Of a DNA stretch of 64,000 nt, positions 60,154 to 64,000 are shown in pieces; the first letter of the stretch is position 1, and each line of letters begins with the position of its first letter. The position numbers and the translations under genes were made by a program. This DNA comes from Acanthosoma haemorrhoidale (lineage: Eukaryota; Arthropoda; Insecta; Hemiptera; Acanthosomatidae). The notes beneath the pieces are model-generated. The model searched no databases. It was not told where the DNA came from and was given only the letters and a program-made list of their open reading frames with translations. The stretch is taken from positions 85,333,189 through 85,397,188 of the forward strand of contig OV884009.1 of the NCBI GenBank assembly GCA_930367205.1, written 5' to 3'.

Positions 60154-61067
60154 GTAAGTATCAGTTCTTTGAAGTTGTTATCATGCTTTAGATTAACTCT
60201 GAAATAAAATGTGGGATCAGTGCCATCTTCAGTTATGAAAACAAAATTTATAAAGCTTTTTATGAAAAGATGTGTGGAGAAAGGTCACAATAAGAAGTCA
60301 AGTTATTATAGTAATTTAAATTTCCTGTTGTTTTTGAGGGTAAATTTTTGGTATAAAAGAAAAAAAATGTTCTGAATCTAAATGAAGAAATGTGTTGAAT
60401 ATTAAGTTAGATATCACCAGAATTTGAGTCTATTAATGATTTATTTGTTTCAAATACAAACTGAGTTTTTCTCGACTTATAGTTAGTTAGCAATAACTGT
60501 TAATCATCATTTATTTGTATAACTAACAAATTTAAATTTTGGTTCCTATCTTAGTAGACAAAATGACTTAATTAGTAAAGTAATAAAGAATAAGCTTTTT
60601 AAACAGATGTTATACAATTATTCACATAATATTATGCAATGGTACTTCCCATTTGCGAAAACTTGTGGGGTTTGAAATTTTGACACCTAAAAATAATCAT
60701 CTGCTTCATAGAGTATTGAAAGAAAGTTATTTTTTTACCCAATAGTTTTGTCTGGTAAAGCTTTAAATAATCATAGCTTTACACATTCTTTGACAAAAAT
60801 CGAGTACAAAAGTTTACAAGAGTTAAGAGAAGCCTAATCAATTATCTTGTTAGGGTCTATGTTAACTTCTACGATAAAAAATCAATTTACCTAAAAAAAA
60901 TTGCAGTTTGATTACTCGTGCATTCGCTTACAATATTAGAATACTTCTTTCTTTTAATATTGGGATAGAACTAATAATGTTTATTAATTTAATGATTCAG
61001 CTTAATTTTGTTTAACGGGTATATGCCCCAATTTGTTAAATAATACTGTTTTATTTTTAATTCTTAG
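60154..61067 (+). other. Intron of the second gene
   Basis: A 0.9-kb AT-rich intron with no recognised element. Confidence 0.5.
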
Positions 61068-61154
61068 AAAGAGGGCATAAACCAATCACCATTTATCACA
61101 ACTCCTCATGGTAATCCAGGCTTTCATCCACAGAAAGTAGGAAAAGCAACAGCT
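61068..61154 (+). CDS. Unrecognised gene, internal exon
   Basis: An 87-nt exon of 29 codons, phase 0 at both ends, between TAATTCTTAG and GCT|GTAAGT. It encodes KEGINQSPFITTPHGNPGFH followed by PQKVGKATA. Two proline-directed Ser/Thr sites (SP, TP) suggest a regulated, disordered linker. The first 79 residues of the protein can be assembled from the four exons; the rest lies beyond the window or in exons I could not find. Confidence 0.64.
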
Positions 61155-62607
61155 GTAAGTAGCTATATTTTAGTTTTTTACTAATGTACGAGGTGATAAA
61201 CTGGGTTCTTGGAAAAATTCCTACTGTGCAATTACTAATCCTATCATTTATCATATAAATGGTTTATTGAACAGCACTTAAAAAAACAAAATAATGAACA
61301 CATAAATCAAAAGACTCACATACAATAAATCCTACATCATCTATTATGGTAGGGGTTCTTTTATTTTGGCACTATCAAAAACATGAAGGCTTTACTGTGC
61401 AAAATTTGTCTTTTATAGCTCTGTTGAACATATTTCAAATAATACAGCCTTGAATTTTTGAAATTACTAATTTTCTTTGAAAAAATAGATAATATATCAT
61501 GTTATGTTGTTATTACCATTAGAAATAAGATAATACAATTTTTCACATTATCCTTGGCACCATTAATAAGTTTTTATGGGACGTGAAGTTTATCATTTAG
61601 GTGGTATCTATGGTAATGTGGAATTTTAATAATAAACGTTTTTTGTTGGGATTTGCCCTTAACTGATGAGAAAAAGAAGAGTTTTTGTGTTCATGAAATT
61701 TATTTACAGGTAATATTTATTATTGTTAAGATTATTTTTGTTTATCAACTATAGAAGACAAAAACTCAAATAACTTAAACTAGAATGATTACAAAGGACT
61801 GTATTTACATAAGTGGTATTTAAAAGGAACATATTATGTCTAAAGGCCTTTAATTAATCTTAAAATTGCATTAATATACAAAAAGCAAATCTATTGTTTG
61901 ATTTATACAACCTACTTTTAATTAAAGCATTAATTAGGATGACAATAAATAAAGAAAAATTGCTATTAGCAGAAAATAAAATGAAAAATAGCAACCAAGT
62001 CTATGGCTAACATCATGCTCAGAATGGCCTAAATCTTAAAGAGCTAAATTCCTCCGTAGTTCTTCAATAGTAAGTACGGAGTACTTAGTAAAGGCATTAT
62101 ATTTAAAAATCCGTCTAGTGCACTGGCTAAATCAGTCCTGATAATGAAAGACCAATATTGATTTCTTTAGGTGAATAAATCCCAATTGCGTATACTAAAT
62201 GAATTTTTTTTTTTTATTAATCCTAATAGAGATGAAGATTGTAGATAAGTTGTGAAAATAGTTTATTTTAAACTGGACAAAATTTTAAATCAATCCTCGT
62301 AAAATAAAATGAATAATATCTAAATTTTTGTAAGTGGTCCACTTCAGTTTTTGAGAAGGTTATTTCTATTTTATCTGGTTTATAGCAAAAAATCGCCCCT
62401 TGGGCACAGGAAACTGATGTTTAATTGGGCAAGATGTAGACAAAGATATAAAGAAATTTATGTAAAGGCAGTTGAAGTGCTATTAAATAATAAAAGTTAA
62501 AATAATCGAACAATCTCTATTGTTTTTTATAAAAAGGCTGATGTCAACTGTGATCAATAAATCACTTGAATTTTCAATAGTGGCTAAGGTGAGTACTGTC
62601 ACTTGTA
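61155..62607 (+). other. Intronic or intergenic AT-rich DNA
   Basis: I see nothing identifiable; probably intron, since the preceding exon ends in a donor. Confidence 0.4.
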
Positions 62608-63473
62608 AAGGGTGTCCCAGAATTAACGCAAGATTTGATTTAAATAGAAAACAGAGTTTTTAGTATTTTTGTTGTTATTTTTTTATTGAATTATAAAGTA
62701 AATAGGAGAGGGTTATTTATGGAATAACACATCAGGCAAATGGCCTCCACGACTTGACATACACACTCTTTTGTCGATTTTCTATGACCATTTGGCATAA
62801 ATGTGGTAGAATTTCGTTGATGCAGCATTAAATTTCCTCTTTTAATGCACGGGTAGATGTGGGCTTGTTGACATACACCTTTGACTTCAAGTAACCCCAT
62901 AAAAAGAAATCTAAAGTTGTTAAACCACATGATGTAGGGGTTCAATTCTGATCCCCGAAACGAGAGAGTACACGACCTGGAAATGTCTCATGCAGTATTT
63001 GAATTGTTTCATGGGCTGTATGGCATGTGGCACCATCTTGTTGAAACCACATATTAGCCACATCAATATCATCCAATTTCGGCACAAAGAACTGTGTTTA
63101 CGACGCCGAATTGATGTTCCTGGATTTTCAACAACTGCTTTGAGATTGACATTGGCTTGTTTTTGGATGACCAGTGTGTTTAGTGTCTCCAACTGATCCA
63201 GTCTCCCTAAATTTTTTAATTAATCTCTTCACAGTTGATGAAGTCAAAACACTATTCCATATTTTGTTTGAAATTTTCGAACTGCGGCCGCCTAACTTTC
63301 ATTAATTTTGAGATAATGTTCAACAATAAAGACACGTTGTTCTATCGTGTAATGCTCCGTTTTTACTAACCCTAAACTGTCAGCTGTCAAATTGTTTTTT
63401 TTTTAGGGTTGCCAGCACTTTACTGCACAAATGGCGGCAAATTCAAATCTCGCGTTAATTCTGGGACGCCCTT
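62608..63473 (-). mobile_element. Deleted Tc1/mariner element of DD41D (rosa) type
   Basis: 866 bp flanked by TA at 62606-62607 and 63474-63475. The inverted ends share the core TCCCAGAATTAACGC and extend to about 34 bp with three or four differences. The minus strand encodes the catalytic core: ANMWFQQDGATCHTAHETIQ, then LHETFPGRVLSRFGDQN, a stop, then LDFFLWGYLKSKVYVNKP and INEILPHLCQMVIEN. Between the Asp of QQDG and that of LDFF lie 41 residues, the DD41D spacing known for rosa-type elements. The N-terminal domain and first Asp are missing and there are several stops, so the copy is inactive. Confidence 0.82.
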
Positions 63474-63475
63474 TA

Positions 63476-64000
63476 TGATATACATTTTAGCTTGGAAGAC
63501 GATCATAGAGCCCTAGGGCACAGGTTGGTAAACAACATCATGTTGGCCAAGGCTAGCCCCCTGCCTCATTCTGTATGGTCCACAAGCTAAGAATAGATTT
63601 ACAATTTCAAAGTATGCACTATAAAGACTGAGGACTGCATTGATGAGTTTCGAGAAACTGGATATGGTCCTGTAGCTTTGTACATACTTGATGATGGCTT
63701 ATATATACTGTTACTCCACAAAGTCACAGTTAAAATTAGGGAGAGCTTATAGTACTGTACTCCTATTTTATTCATACTGTTTTACTGTGAATCTGTAATA
63801 ACTCTTTGTATCATTTTCATTTTATGAGTCGTGCATATCCATGTCCAATATGTCACTGTCTAACTGTCTAAATGAGAAAAGCAGACTTTGAATGCTGTGT
63901 TTTTAAGAATGCATCTATGTTATAAAATTGATCCCATTTATTCAAATTTAAGCTGAAAAGGTACTCAAGAGAAATAACCAGGTTAACTTATTAAGTCAGA
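63476..64000 (+). other. Right edge, nothing recognised
   Basis: AT-rich DNA beyond the DD41D element, with no coding signal or repeat ends. Confidence 0.4.

Noticed and set aside
62990..63196. + strand ORF of 68 codons.
   Set aside because: Antisense of the DD41D transposase core.

Overview
This window looks like arthropod nuclear DNA, most likely insect. It is AT-rich with long homopolymer runs. Genes are split into short exons by introns of 0.9 to 8 kb with GT..AG ends. Mobile-element relics are dense and of types typical of insect genomes: mariner, a DD41D (rosa-type) Tc1/mariner, Tc1-like DD34E, hAT-like, jockey-like non-LTR, DUF4780-type non-LTR, Ty3/gypsy, Ty1/copia, solo LTRs, tRNA-derived SINEs and MITEs. 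There are no operons, rRNAs or CRISPR arrays. The species cannot be fixed from the sequence.

Two host gene pieces can be read, both on the + strand. The first is the 3' end of a coiled-coil protein gene, with exons at 24861-24985, 28112-28294 and 36347-36445 and a terminal exon at 38022-38120; phases join perfectly. The second is at 49873-49936, 57048-57092, 60113-60153 and 61068-61154. Its first visible exon carries an ATG in a good context, and the gene runs out of the window. I recognise neither family. They could also be one gene with alternative 3' ends, because the 36347-36445 exon ends in phase 0 and the 49873 exon opens in phase 0. A possible alternative last exon of the second gene lies at 58306-58550.

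Layout: 1-3750 has nothing firm. 3758-4110 is a Ty3/gypsy RT relic. 4985-5880 is a deleted non-LTR element (DUF4780 ORF fused to an RNase H-end fragment). 9150-9500 is an RNase H-end fragment. 13531 and 19162 are copies of a short mariner-type MITE. 19560-19814 is a jockey 3' end. 20172-20524 is an unclassified inverted-repeat element. 22239-22620 is an LTR-like segment and 23063-23920 a jockey RT relic. Introns of the coiled-coil gene follow; the 8-kb intron (28295-36346) is filled with a non-LTR relic (28437-29525), an LTR segment (31640-32022), a Tc1-like relic (32600-32960), two opposed copies of one jockey-like family (33791-35587) and a head-to-head pair of LTR segments (35588-36280) that ends 66 bp before an exon.

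Between the genes lie a hAT-like element (40885-41440) and a large jockey relic (43131-45240) split by a 391-bp solo LTR with a perfect 5-bp target duplication. Inside the second gene are a Tc1-like relic (50403-51201), a nearly intact mariner (52556-53821), a Ty1/copia relic, two SINE-like units and, at the right end, a deleted DD41D element (62608-63473). I found no convincing new biological system. The most checkable novelties are the two unrecognised genes, the solo-LTR family with its palindromic pair, the 353-bp inverted-repeat element, and a mariner inactivated only by three nonsense changes.
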